Of a stretch of 64,000 nucleotides of DNA, positions 37,974-46,834 are shown piece after piece (the stretch's first letter is position 1; every line of letters begins with the position of its first letter). Position numbers and translations under genes: made by a program. The notes beneath the pieces are model-generated. The model searched no databases and was not told the DNA's origin. It saw only the letters and a list, made by a program, of their open reading frames with translations. Source of the stretch: Segatella copri (GTDB lineage: Bacteria; Bacteroidota; Bacteroidia; Bacteroidales; Bacteroidaceae); assembly GCF_949820605.1 (NCBI RefSeq), contig NZ_CATKVU010000006.1, forward strand, positions 1,472,501-1,536,500. Reading direction: 5' to 3'.

Positions 37974-39005
37974 ATGGCAAAACCAAAGATTCTCATCATC
38001 TATACCGGTGGTACCATCGGTATGGGAAAGGACCCGATGACAGGTGTATTGGAACCCCTTGATTTTAATCACCTCGTTTCTTCCATGCCCGAATTCAAGC
38101 TCATTCAGGCAGAAATCGATGTACGAAAATTCGACCCACCTATCGATTCCAGCGACATGGATCCAATGCGCTGGGCAGAAATCGTAAGCATGATATCCAA
38201 CAACTACAACGACTATGACGGATTCGTAATTCTTCATGGCACCGATACAATGGCTTACACTTCATCCGCCTTGTCCTTTATGCTTGAGAATCTGACCAAG
38301 CCTGTAATATTGACAGGTAGCCAGTTGCCTATCGGTGAATTGCGAACCGACGGCAAAGAGAATCTGATGACAGCCATAGAGATTGCTTCTGCCAAGAATG
38401 CCGAAGGACGCCCGATGGTGCCCGAGGTATGCATCTTCTTCAACGGCAAGCTGATTCGCGGTAACCGTGCCATCAAGATCAATGCCGAGGGATTTCATGC
38501 TTTCGAATCATTCAACTATCCTCACCTCTGCGATGTAGGAATCAATTTCCAATATCACGACCATCATATTCTTAAGCCGGATTACAGAAAGCCAATGGTT
38601 CCACATCTGAAGCTCGATCCAAACGTCATCGTGTTCAGTCTCTTCCCAGGTATCCAGGATAACATTGTGCGCCACGTGATGGAATCACCAGACCTCCGCG
38701 GCATCGTGATGCGCACTTTCGGTTCGGGCAACGCTCCTCACACGCCATGGATCATGCGTCTTCTGGATCAGGCTGCCCATCGCGGAGTAAACATCGTGAA
38801 TATCAGCCAATGTCTTACGGGCAGTGTAGAGATGGAACGCTACGGAGCCGGCTTCCAGTTGAAAACTGCTCATGTGATAAGCGGATACGATTCTACTGTA
38901 GAGGCTATGGTCACCAAGATGATGTATCTGCAGGGAAGATATGCAGACAACAAAAAGGTAAGAGAAAAACTGACTGAATCTCTGGCTGGTGAAATATCTA
39001 TATAA
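37974..39005 (+). CDS. ansA: Type I (cytoplasmic-type) L-asparaginase
   Basis: A 343-residue amidohydrolase converting asparagine to aspartate and ammonia. The two catalytic Thr motifs are YTGGTIGMGKDP near the N-terminus and VILHGTDTMAYTSSAL near residue 85. GNRAIK and the VVNISQC-like motif (GVNIVNISQCLTG) are also present. No signal peptide. A monocistronic promoter lies upstream. Confidence 0.93.
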   Translation: MAKPKILIIYTGGTIGMGKDPMTGVLEPLDFNHLVSSMPEFKLIQAEIDVRKFDPPIDSSDMDPMRWAEIVSMISNNYNDYDGFVILHGTDTMAYTSSALSFMLENLTKPVILTGSQLPIGELRTDGKENLMTAIEIASAKNAEGRPMVPEVCIFFNGKLIRGNRAIKINAEGFHAFESFNYPHLCDVGINFQYHDHHILKPDYRKPMVPHLKLDPNVIVFSLFPGIQDNIVRHVMESPDLRGIVMRTFGSGNAPHTPWIMRLLDQAAHRGVNIVNISQCLTGSVEMERYGAGFQLKTAHVISGYDSTVEAMVTKMMYLQGRYADNKKVREKLTESLAGEISI

Positions 39006-39230
39006 TATAAGGTGAAATCTTCATCCATATAATGAAGCAATAAAGTAAATGACAGTCTCCCGATAGTGTATACGATAAAACTACAGATTGGCAAACTGTC
39101 ATTTACTCGCTCATTATAAGTCATTTAGCGAAACAAAGAAAATTACCCTACAAAAACGAATAGTATTGCAGGAAATATGCAGGAAACATTTAACGTAGGT
39201 TAAATATCGATAGTTTTTTGGCAAAAAAAC

Positions 39231-39260
39231 TTGTTGCGTTTCATTTTTTGTGTAACTTTG
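39231..39260 (+). promoter_or_regulatory. Promoter of the 38-aa peptide gene
   Basis: TTGTTGCG (39231-39238) and TAACTTTG (39253-39260, followed by CAGCG) match the -33/-7 elements. A ~75-base leader then precedes the ATG at 39342. Confidence 0.6.
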
Positions 39261-39341
39261 CAGCGTAGAAAAAAAAAGATCAGTATCCTTAATAGATACC
39301 AATCCGTAATATAATTAATAAATCAACAAAACCTACAAATT

Positions 39342-39458
39342 ATGAACATTAACAAGGTAAAGAAGTATGGTGAGTTCGTAGAAATTGCGGCTCCTGTAGA
39401 AAGAACAACAGCTGAAGAGTATCCAACAGTATTAGGTGGAGAAATTTGGTACAACTAA
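39342..39458 (+). CDS. Unrecognised 38-residue peptide
   Basis: An intact short frame encoding MNINKVKKYGEFVEIAAPVE, then RTTAEEYPTVLGGEIWYN. It has a promoter in the right place, a purine-rich leader, and a complex hairpin right after the stop (39466-39512). The terminator at 39591-39630 follows. The peptide is soluble, with a charged N-terminal half and a Gly-Gly six residues before an aromatic end (EIWYN). That could be a leader-peptide cleavage site or merely chance. No transporter or modification gene is adjacent. Function unknown; it might also be an sRNA with a fortuitous frame. Confidence 0.5.
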   Translation: MNINKVKKYGEFVEIAAPVERTTAEEYPTVLGGEIWYN

Positions 39459-39465
39459 GAACTTC

Positions 39466-39512
39466 CTGCTAAGGATTCCTATCCTTTGTATCAGATAGTT
39501 TTCCTTTAGCAG
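39466..39512 (+). other. Two-part hairpin after the 38-aa peptide gene
   Basis: Outer stem CTGCTAAGGA/TCCTTTAGCAG (39466-39475 with 39502-39512, one bulge) with inner CTATC/GATAG. It lacks an immediate T-run, so it may be an RNA-stability or processing element rather than a terminator. Confidence 0.45.
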
Positions 39513-39590
39513 AACAGAAGCAAAAGGCTATTTTTATTTGATTCAGAACATCTTATAATTTTTAGCAGACACATTATTAGCTCAATGATA

Positions 39591-39630
39591 AAGGCTCAAT
39601 CCTCGAATAAAACCGGGAACTGAGCCTTTA
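39591..39630. terminator. Bidirectional terminator-like hairpin
   Basis: Stem AAAGGCTCA/TGAGCCTTT (39591-39599 with 39622-39630) between the converging 38-aa gene and the DUF4301 gene. T-runs are weak on both strands. Confidence 0.55.
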
Positions 39631-39671
39631 TTGTGTTTATATCTTGTCAACGAGATATACGGAATCGTAGA

Positions 39672-41255
39672 TTAGTGCTTACCGCAGCAACCGCCCTCTC
39701 CGTGCTCGTGATGATGCTCGTGCTTGATACCACCCTCTACAGCCTGATGCTGGTCGCGGAGCAGATCGTTCACGGTCTTCACTGGGTTGAAGGTACCGAG
39801 AGGAACCTCTACGAATACTGTATTCCAGTCACTCATCGCACCATTCCAGAGACCTGGCAACTCGAGTGCCTTCAAATCCTTACCATTTTTACTCTTGCTG
39901 GAGATGAAACCGGTAGATGGATCAACGAACTTAGGAAGATCGAAGGCATTGCCCTGGTAGTCCCTGGTAGCGCAAACGAGATCTACTGGGTTGAAGTGAG
40001 TACCCTCGGTGAACATCTTCATATACTCCTCGTTATTCTTGTCAATCTGAGAGCTCTCCAAAATCTGAAGGCTTACAGTGCCATCCTGATTATAGGTAAG
40101 GAATGGACCACCACCAGGCTCGCCCACGTTCTTAACGACACCGCAGACACGCATAGGGCGGTTCAACTTCTTACGCAGATAGATAACCAGCTCGGCATCC
40201 TCCAGCTCCTTGATATCAGCCTTGCGGCAGCAGAGGTCGCGCTGAACGAAGCGGATAATCTCCTCCAGCTTCTCATGGTTGTACTGACCAGAATCCAAGA
40301 CCTTCAGATAATCGAAAGCCTGCTTCTGCAGAGTAACCAATACACCTGCAATCACCTGCTTCCAGGTAACAGTCTCAGGCTTCAGGCGATCAGGAACCAC
40401 ATTGTCAATATTCTTGATGAATACCACATCAGCATCAATTTCGTTGAGGTTCTCGATGAGTGCACCATGACCGCCCGGACGGAACAGCAATGATCCATCC
40501 TCGTTACGGAAAGGAGTATTGTCTGGATTGGCAGCGATAGTATCGGTGCTAGGCTTCTGCTCTGAGAATGAGATGTTGTACTTGATGCCGTAGCGCTGTG
40601 CATACTTATCTGCCTTCTCGGCTACCATCTGCTTGAAGAGTTCCAGGTGGTCGTGAGAAACGGTGAAGTGAACATTTGCCTCGCCGTTGCTGCTTGCATA
40701 GAGCGCAGCCTCAACCAGGTGCTCCTCCATTGGAGTGCGAACCTCATCCTCATACTCGTGGAACTGGAGTAATCCCTTAGGCAACTGACCGTAGTTCAAT
40801 CCCTCTGGCTTGAGGAGATTAGCCACGATAGCCTTGTAATCACCCTTCTTGATAAGGCACATGATGCCCTTCTCGTTGTTTACATGGCACTTGTCGCAGA
40901 GTGCCTTGCGGAAAGCAAACTTCTTGATATTCTCGAAGAATTGTTTTTCGAAGTCAGTAGTAGGAACATCGTATGGAGCATCGAGGAAAGCAAACATGTT
41001 CTTGAACATGCGGCTTGCCGCACCTGAAGCAGGTACAAACTTCACAATCTTGTGACCCTCAGCCTTGTAGTCGTTCCACGCCTTCTCGTAGTTCTCTACT
41101 TCCTGAGCTGTAGGAGCCATGATACCCTTACCGATGGCAGCCGCGCCCTCAAGTTTGAGGAAAGGGAAGCCATTCTTGATTTGTTCCAACTGATGTTCAA
41201 TCTGCTGCTCGGAGATACCGCGAGCAGAGATTTGGGTTAGATCTTGCTGATTCAT
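39672..41255 (-). CDS. DUF4301 family protein
   Basis: A 527-residue cytoplasmic protein of the Bacteroidetes DUF4301 family, recognised from its opening (MNQQDLTQISARGISEQQIE) and the FRPGGHGALIENLNEIDADV segment, which resembles nucleotidyltransferase-like folds. Its function is not established. The C-terminus carries a His/Cys-rich tail (KHEHHHEHGEGGCCGKH) suited to metal binding. It is divergent from the 41415 gene across a shared promoter region with a palindrome. Confidence 0.88.
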   Translation of the reverse strand: MNQQDLTQISARGISEQQIEHQLEQIKNGFPFLKLEGAAAIGKGIMAPTAQEVENYEKAWNDYKAEGHKIVKFVPASGAASRMFKNMFAFLDAPYDVPTTDFEKQFFENIKKFAFRKALCDKCHVNNEKGIMCLIKKGDYKAIVANLLKPEGLNYGQLPKGLLQFHEYEDEVRTPMEEHLVEAALYASSNGEANVHFTVSHDHLELFKQMVAEKADKYAQRYGIKYNISFSEQKPSTDTIAANPDNTPFRNEDGSLLFRPGGHGALIENLNEIDADVVFIKNIDNVVPDRLKPETVTWKQVIAGVLVTLQKQAFDYLKVLDSGQYNHEKLEEIIRFVQRDLCCRKADIKELEDAELVIYLRKKLNRPMRVCGVVKNVGEPGGGPFLTYNQDGTVSLQILESSQIDKNNEEYMKMFTEGTHFNPVDLVCATRDYQGNAFDLPKFVDPSTGFISSKSKNGKDLKALELPGLWNGAMSDWNTVFVEVPLGTFNPVKTVNDLLRDQHQAVEGGIKHEHHHEHGEGGCCGKH

Positions 41256-41293
41256 AATACCATATTTATGTTAAATTTACACTATATGTGCTA

Positions 41294-41351
41294 CAAAGAT
41301 ACTAGTTTTTTCTGATAATCAGAAATATTTCCGCTTTTTTTTGTACCTTTG
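41294..41351. promoter_or_regulatory. Divergent promoters with palindrome
   Basis: On the minus strand TATCTTTG (41294-41301) serves the DUF4301 gene. On the plus strand TACCTTTG followed by CA (41344-41351) serves the 41415-relA run. Between them TCTGATAATCAGA (41311-41323) is a perfect palindrome and a possible operator. A short GGCG...CGCC hairpin (41372-41387) lies in the plus leader. Confidence 0.5.
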
Positions 41352-41414
41352 CATTGAAAATTTAACGAAGTAGGCGTTTTTTAACGCCGAATCGCCATTG
41401 TTTGTCAAATTTAA

Positions 41415-41660
41415 ATGGAATATTGCGACATGGTTAGTAAATTAGCAAAAGAGCACGACAGAAGAACGTTGCTATCAACGTATTTGTACGGAGTATCAAA
41501 CTTATTCATTAGTGGAACCGGAATTGGAGGTTTTTCCCCCTTGGTTACCGGCGAAACTATTGGCATTTACAATATCCTCTTCTTAGTACTGGGCATTGCC
41601 TCAGCACTCTTCCTTGCCTATAGTGCTAACAGAGTGATGAAGTATAACGATAAAAAATAA
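41415..41660 (+). CDS. Small membrane protein upstream of relA
   Basis: I do not recognise this 81-residue protein. It has a charged N-terminus (VSKLAKEHDRRTL), one amphipathic/hydrophobic segment (LSTYLYGVSNLFISGTGIGG), a clear membrane helix (YNILFLVLGIASALFLAYSA) and a basic end. An alternative start lies at 41430 (MVSKLAKEHD). It leads a tight run with two 34-aa membrane peptides and relA. Confidence 0.6.
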   Translation: MEYCDMVSKLAKEHDRRTLLSTYLYGVSNLFISGTGIGGFSPLVTGETIGIYNILFLVLGIASALFLAYSANRVMKYNDKK

Positions 41661-41665
41661 TAATT

Positions 41666-41770
41666 ATGGAGTTAATAACAATATTTATGGGGCTGAGTGC
41701 CGTAATTAGCGCCAGCTTCGCCATCTGGCTCAACACAAAATCAGGTCAGAAGTGGATAGACAGTTTATAA
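41666..41770 (+). CDS. 34-residue membrane peptide, copy 1
   Basis: It encodes MELITIFMGLSAVISASFAI, then WLNTKSGQKWIDSL: one hydrophobic helix followed by a polar tail. It begins six bases after the preceding stop. The C-terminal half is almost identical to the next gene (TKSGQKWID), showing a paralogous pair and therefore selection on the protein. Function unknown. Confidence 0.7.
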   Translation: MELITIFMGLSAVISASFAIWLNTKSGQKWIDSL

Positions 41771-41787
41771 CATATAATATAAGTATT

Positions 41788-41892
41788 ATGGAAGGATTTG
41801 CTTTAGTAATGTGTATAGGAGCTGTTATTGGTATGAGCTTAGCCATTTGGAGCTACACCAAATCTGGACAGAAATGGATAGACGAGCTATAA
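41788..41892 (+). CDS. 34-residue membrane peptide, copy 2
   Basis: It encodes MEGFALVMCIGAVIGMSLAI, then WSYTKSGQKWIDEL. It has the same length and layout as copy 1, with a diverged hydrophobic helix and a conserved AIW..TKSGQKWID core. It ends 38 bases before the relA start, inside what looks like one transcription unit. Function unknown. Confidence 0.7.
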   Translation: MEGFALVMCIGAVIGMSLAIWSYTKSGQKWIDEL

Positions 41893-41930
41893 TGACTCAA
41901 TAAATATATCATCAGCAGGAGGGAACGACA

Positions 41931-44150
41931 ATGAACGAAACACCTTTTAAATTCACATCCGAAGAAAAGGAACAGACACTCCAAATCCTGGAGCACCTGA
42001 GAACTGCCGTAGGCGATACATTCAAGCCAGGCGACGAGCAGCATCTGCGTGAAGACATACAGCATGCCTTCATAAACCATCAGATTAAACGCAATGTCTT
42101 CGGAATGAATCCAATACTCGCTGCCCTGCAAACCGCAGAAATCGCAGTAAACGAAATCGGTTTGAAACGAGATGGCATCATCGCCATCCTGATGCAGACC
42201 AGCGTCATCGATGGCTATCAGACCATCGAAGAGATACAGAAGAAATACGGAGATAGCGTAGCCCACATCATCAGTGGTCTGCTTCGCATCCACGATTTAT
42301 ATAAGCGCAACCCTATCATCGAGAGCGAGAACTTCAGGAATCTGCTTATCTCATTCTCTGAGGATATGCGCGTCATCCTCATCATGATTGCCGACCGCGT
42401 GAATGTGATGAGACAGATACGTGATACCGAACAGAAAGAGGCAAAGCATGAAGTAAGCGAAGAGGCAAGCTACCTCTATGCCCCACTCGCACACAAACTG
42501 GGACTCTACAAACTGAAGAGCGAACTGGAAGACCTAAGTCTGAAGTATCTCGAGCACGACGCCTACTATATGATAAAGGACAAACTGAACGCCACCAAGG
42601 CTTCGCGCGATGCCTATATCGCCCGCTTCATCCAGCCAATCCAGGAGAAGCTCAATGCTGCCGGTCTGAAATATCACATGAAAGGCCGCACCAAGAGTAT
42701 CCACTCCATCTGGCAGAAGATGAAAAAGCAGAAGTGCGCCTTCGAGGGTGTATACGATCTCTTTGCCATCCGTATTATCCTCGATGCACCAAGAGAGAAA
42801 GAGTATATGCAGTGCTGGCAGACCTTTGCCCTCATCACCGACATGTATCAGCCAAACCCAAAGCGTATGCGCGACTGGCTCAGCGTGCCTAAGAGCAACG
42901 GTTATGAAAGTCTGCATACCACTGTGCTGGGTCCTGAAAACAAATGGGTAGAGGTACAGATCAGAACCGAGCGCATGGACGATATTGCAGAGCACGGACT
43001 CGCTGCCCACTGGCGCTACAAGGGTATCAAGCAGGGAGAAGGCGGTATCGACGAATGGCTTGCCAATATCCGTTCTGCCCTCGAAAACAATGACGACCTG
43101 CAGCTGATGGACCAGTTTACCACCGACCTGAAGGAAGATGAAGTATACGTGTTCACTCCAAAGGGCGACCTGCTGAACTTCCAGAAGGGAGCTACAGTAC
43201 TCGACTTTGCCTACTATATCCACTCCCGCATCGGCAATACCTGTGTGGGCGGAAAGATTAACGGAAGAGCCGTCACCTTCCGACAGGAACTCCATTCGGG
43301 AGATCAGGTAGAAATCCTCACACAGAGCAACCAGAAGCCACGCCGCGAATGGCTCAACATCGTGCAGACATCTAAGGCTAAAGCCAAGATTCGTCTAGCA
43401 CTGAAGGAAACCCAGAAGAAGGACGGCCTCTATGCCAAGGAACTTCTGGAGCGCCGATTCAAGAACAGGAAACTGGAAATTGATGAGAGCATCATGGCGC
43501 GCATCATCAAGAAGATGGGATATAAGGAGAACTCAGACTTCTATAAGGATGTAGCCGAGGAGAAAATCGACGTGAACAGCATCATCGAGAGATACATCGA
43601 GGAGCGCGACCATGACTTGAACCTTGCCAATACCAACAAGACTGCAGAAAGTGCAGAGAATTTCGAGTTTGAGAATCCTACCGAGGAACTGATGAAGCAG
43701 AGCGACGATGTGCTGGTTATCGATGAGCACCTCAAGGGCATCGATTTCGAACTGGCTCATTGCTGCCACCCTATCTACGGCGACCCAATCTTCGGATTCG
43801 TTACCATCAGCAAGGGCATCAAGGTTCATCGCATGGATTGTCCTAACGCCAAGGAACTGCGCCGCCGTTTCGGTTACCGCATCGTGAAGGCGAAATGGAG
43901 CGGCAAGGGAACATCCAAGTATGCCATCACGCTCCGCATTATCGGAAACGACGATATCGGTATCGTGAGCAACATCACCAACATCATTTCCAAGGAAGAC
44001 AAACTCATCATGCGAGGCATCAACATCTCTTCCAAGGATGGTCTCTTCTCTGGCAATGTTACCGTAATGATTGATGATGCCGGCAAAACTGATGCACTCA
44101 TCAAGAAACTGAGCGCCGTGAAGGGCGTTAAGCAGGTAACGAGAATATAA
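41931..44150 (+). CDS. relA: RelA-type (p)ppGpp synthetase with degenerate hydrolase domain
   Basis: A 739-residue RSH protein making the stringent-response alarmone. Domain order: HD-like domain (about residues 30-190), synthetase (GRTKSIHSIWQKM; YDLFAIRIILDA; WLSVPKSNGYESLHTTVLG), TGS domain (YVFTPKGDLLNFQKGATVLD), a helical/zinc-finger region (FELAHCCHPIYGDPIFGF) and a C-terminal ACT domain (KYAITLRIIGNDDIGIVSNI). In the HD domain the usual LLHD...ED motif reads LMQT...ID and the ADR..N motif reads ADRVNV. Hydrolase activity is therefore unlikely; a SpoT-like enzyme should exist elsewhere in the genome. Confidence 0.9.
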   Translation: MNETPFKFTSEEKEQTLQILEHLRTAVGDTFKPGDEQHLREDIQHAFINHQIKRNVFGMNPILAALQTAEIAVNEIGLKRDGIIAILMQTSVIDGYQTIEEIQKKYGDSVAHIISGLLRIHDLYKRNPIIESENFRNLLISFSEDMRVILIMIADRVNVMRQIRDTEQKEAKHEVSEEASYLYAPLAHKLGLYKLKSELEDLSLKYLEHDAYYMIKDKLNATKASRDAYIARFIQPIQEKLNAAGLKYHMKGRTKSIHSIWQKMKKQKCAFEGVYDLFAIRIILDAPREKEYMQCWQTFALITDMYQPNPKRMRDWLSVPKSNGYESLHTTVLGPENKWVEVQIRTERMDDIAEHGLAAHWRYKGIKQGEGGIDEWLANIRSALENNDDLQLMDQFTTDLKEDEVYVFTPKGDLLNFQKGATVLDFAYYIHSRIGNTCVGGKINGRAVTFRQELHSGDQVEILTQSNQKPRREWLNIVQTSKAKAKIRLALKETQKKDGLYAKELLERRFKNRKLEIDESIMARIIKKMGYKENSDFYKDVAEEKIDVNSIIERYIEERDHDLNLANTNKTAESAENFEFENPTEELMKQSDDVLVIDEHLKGIDFELAHCCHPIYGDPIFGFVTISKGIKVHRMDCPNAKELRRRFGYRIVKAKWSGKGTSKYAITLRIIGNDDIGIVSNITNIISKEDKLIMRGINISSKDGLFSGNVTVMIDDAGKTDALIKKLSAVKGVKQVTRI

Positions 44151-44173
44151 AACCGGAATACAGAAATACATAA

Positions 44174-44206
44174 AAAAATCCCGCAGATTTTCTCTGCGGG
44201 ATTTTT
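44174..44206. terminator. Bidirectional terminator between relA and the TPR gene
   Basis: Stem ATCCCGCAGA/TCTGCGGGAT (44178-44187 with 44193-44202) flanked by A- and T-runs on both sides, so it works for both converging genes. Confidence 0.85.
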
Positions 44207-44208
44207 TA

Positions 44209-46173
44209 TTATTTCGACTTATTCAAGCGCTTGATCACAGAATAAGCATCATACAAACCAAGTTCTCCTGCCTTTGAAAGATCCTGGATGGCAGTCTGCT
44301 TATTGCCACTCTTGGCTCGTGCTATACCTCTATTATAATAAGCCTCTGCAAGGCGGTTATCAATTCTCAAGGCAATGGTATAATCATCTATTGCCTTTGA
44401 AAGTTCGTTTCTGCCTGCATGAAGATTACCTCTATTATAATAGATGTAAGCATTGTTACTGTTCAGGCGGATGGCATCACTGAAATCAGCCTCAGCAGAA
44501 TGGATGTTCAGAACACCCTTGCCCTCAGCCTTGTTAAATTCATCCATCTCAGCCTGGCAGACAGCACGCTGCCAGTAAGCCAAAGAGTTCTTGTCATCGA
44601 GCGAGATATAATAGGTGAAATCACTGATGGCAGCCTCAAAATCACGAAGTACACTATGAGCGATGGCCCTGCGCATCAGGAGACGTTTTCTAGTTTCATT
44701 ATCGCTCGCCACACTCAACTCTGCCGAAAGTTTATCAATCATCGAGAATATCTTCATAGAACCATTCTCATCGAGCTGCTCCTTACTGCAAACGATATAA
44801 ACCTTGTCTGCCTTGGTATGCTGATTGAGCGCATCAACCTCCTTGTCATAAGCCTGAACTCCATTTACATTCTGATTGTTTGGGAAATAAGAGAGCTGAT
44901 ACATCGGCAGGAAGGCGGTTTCTACCTGACGGTTCTGAACCTTACCACGATACTCGCTCTTATAGTTGTGTTCATACTTCGGTTCGTCATCTACTACCAG
45001 CGAAGCAAACTTATTCGGGTCAACCTCAGAGCGCTTACGCATCTCCTTCTTGGTCTTTGCGCTCCATCTCGGCTGGATTCCGATATGCTTGTTCATCTGC
45101 GCCTTGAAGATACGGAATTCATCCATCTCTGCCTTGGCTGTCATGCCCAGGCGTCGGTAACAGCTGGCACGGTTAGACAAACCGGTCCAGAAGTTAGGGA
45201 ACTGGTTGATAACCATAGTATAATCCTTGATGGCTGCTCTCAGATTACCGGTCTTGTCATGCAATAGAGCTCGGTTGAAGATAGCCATGAAGTTCTGGGG
45301 TTCCATCTTGATAATGAAGTCGAAATCGGTGATAGCACGGTTATCATCACCCAACTGTACACGCATCAGTCCTCTATTATAATGAGCCAGGAAATTGTTC
45401 GGATCCAGCTCAAGGGCATTGTCATAATCGCTCATCGCCCCCCTGAGGTTATTCAGATTGATACGCGCCAAAGCACGGTTAATGTAACTGTTCACATTGT
45501 TAGGTTTGAAATGCAGACTCTTGGTCAGCGCCTCATCAGCCGTTTTCCATTCCTTTCTAGCCAACGCCATATAGGCACGCGTAGTCCAGGCATCCCCATC
45601 ATACGGATTGATCTGCAGACTCTTGTCTAGCCATTTCTCAGCCTGCACGGTATCTTTCTGATGCAGATACACTTCAGCCTTGAGCGAATAAGCATTCGAC
45701 CAGTCTTTCCATTTTCCCACGATGGTATCCAGTTCCTGCTGCGCCGCCTCATACTTTTTGTTTTCCATCTGGCAGATAGCCCGGTTGAACCAGTAATTTC
45801 GGTTGCGCGGTTCCAGTCTGATAGCCTCATTATAGTCAGCTATCGCATCATCAAACCTGTTTTGTCTGATGCGACAGATGGCTCTCAAGTCATAAATATC
45901 ATTGATATAGGGATTGAGATGCAACGCCTCGCTGGCATCACTTTCGGCACCCGTAAAGTCATCCAGATTAAATTTTGCCACACTGCGGTAATACCAAGGC
46001 TCATACAGATAAGGCTTGGCACCGATAGCCAGATTAAAATACTTGATTGAAAGGACGAAATCCTCATAATACAATGCACTCCGACCGGCCGTAACAAGTC
46101 GGTCTACACGATATTGGGCAGAAGTCGACATGGCGCCCATTACCATAAAAAGAACTAAGAGAATCTTCTTCAT
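44209..46173 (-). CDS. Exported TPR-repeat protein
   Basis: A 654-residue protein. It has a Sec signal peptide (MKKILLVLFMVMGAMSTSAQ) followed by more than ten tetratricopeptide repeats (for example AIADYNEAIRLEPRNRNYWF and AMSDYDNALELDPNNFLAHY). A ~130-residue non-repeat segment around residues 345-480 separates two TPR blocks. It likely scaffolds envelope protein complexes. The start at 46173 was chosen because it opens the signal peptide; the frame extends farther only into the neighbouring def gene. Partner unknown. Confidence 0.85.
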   Translation of the reverse strand: MKKILLVLFMVMGAMSTSAQYRVDRLVTAGRSALYYEDFVLSIKYFNLAIGAKPYLYEPWYYRSVAKFNLDDFTGAESDASEALHLNPYINDIYDLRAICRIRQNRFDDAIADYNEAIRLEPRNRNYWFNRAICQMENKKYEAAQQELDTIVGKWKDWSNAYSLKAEVYLHQKDTVQAEKWLDKSLQINPYDGDAWTTRAYMALARKEWKTADEALTKSLHFKPNNVNSYINRALARINLNNLRGAMSDYDNALELDPNNFLAHYNRGLMRVQLGDDNRAITDFDFIIKMEPQNFMAIFNRALLHDKTGNLRAAIKDYTMVINQFPNFWTGLSNRASCYRRLGMTAKAEMDEFRIFKAQMNKHIGIQPRWSAKTKKEMRKRSEVDPNKFASLVVDDEPKYEHNYKSEYRGKVQNRQVETAFLPMYQLSYFPNNQNVNGVQAYDKEVDALNQHTKADKVYIVCSKEQLDENGSMKIFSMIDKLSAELSVASDNETRKRLLMRRAIAHSVLRDFEAAISDFTYYISLDDKNSLAYWQRAVCQAEMDEFNKAEGKGVLNIHSAEADFSDAIRLNSNNAYIYYNRGNLHAGRNELSKAIDDYTIALRIDNRLAEAYYNRGIARAKSGNKQTAIQDLSKAGELGLYDAYSVIKRLNKSK

Positions 46174-46276
46174 CTGTTCGTAACTCTCTGAAATAAAACC
46201 TATTGAATGTAGAATAAAAAATATAGTAAGCCCAATCGTCACGATTACCATGAAGCTTACTATATTTTCGGAAGAA

Positions 46277-46834
46277 CTATCGACGTATCTTAGTACGATA
46301 GGCAGCACGGAAATTGCCCTTGATGATACTCTTGAGCTTTCCTGCTATCATGTTCTTGCGAAGAGGAGACACACGGTCAACAAACATTGTACCCTCCAAA
46401 TGGTCGAATTCATGCTGCATCACGCGAGCCAGATATCCCCCTATCCACTCATCATGTTCATTAAAATCCTCATCCATATACTTTACATGGATGCGTGTAG
46501 GACGAACCACATTCTCATTGATACCAGGGATAGAAAGACATCCCTCTTCAGAAGTGTCGGTATTTTCCTCATCGCGCTCTAGGATATGAGCATTGATGAA
46601 AGCATGACGGAATCCCTTGTACTCGGGCATATCCTCGCTGAGCACATCCAGGTCGATAACCACCAGGCGGATAGGCAAGCCAATCTGAGGCGCAGCCAAT
46701 CCGATGCCGTTGCTGGAATCAAGGGTTTCATACATATTATTAATCAACACCTTGAGATCTGGATAATCAGGGGTAATATCTTCAGCCACCTTTCTCAGCA
46801 CTGGCTGACCATAAATATAAATCGGTAAAATCAT
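46277..46834 (-). CDS. def: Peptide deformylase
   Basis: A 185-residue metalloenzyme removing formyl from nascent proteins. The three motifs are present: [31 protein letters not shown] and [15 protein letters not shown]. It overlaps the stop of ruvX by one base, so the two are translationally coupled. Confidence 0.97.
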   Translation of the reverse strand: MILPIYIYGQPVLRKVAEDITPDYPDLKVLINNMYETLDSSNGIGLAAPQIGLPIRLVVIDLDVLSEDMPEYKGFRHAFINAHILERDEENTDTSEEGCLSIPGINENVVRPTRIHVKYMDEDFNEHDEWIGGYLARVMQHEFDHLEGTMFVDRVSPLRKNMIAGKLKSIIKGNFRAAYRTKIRR

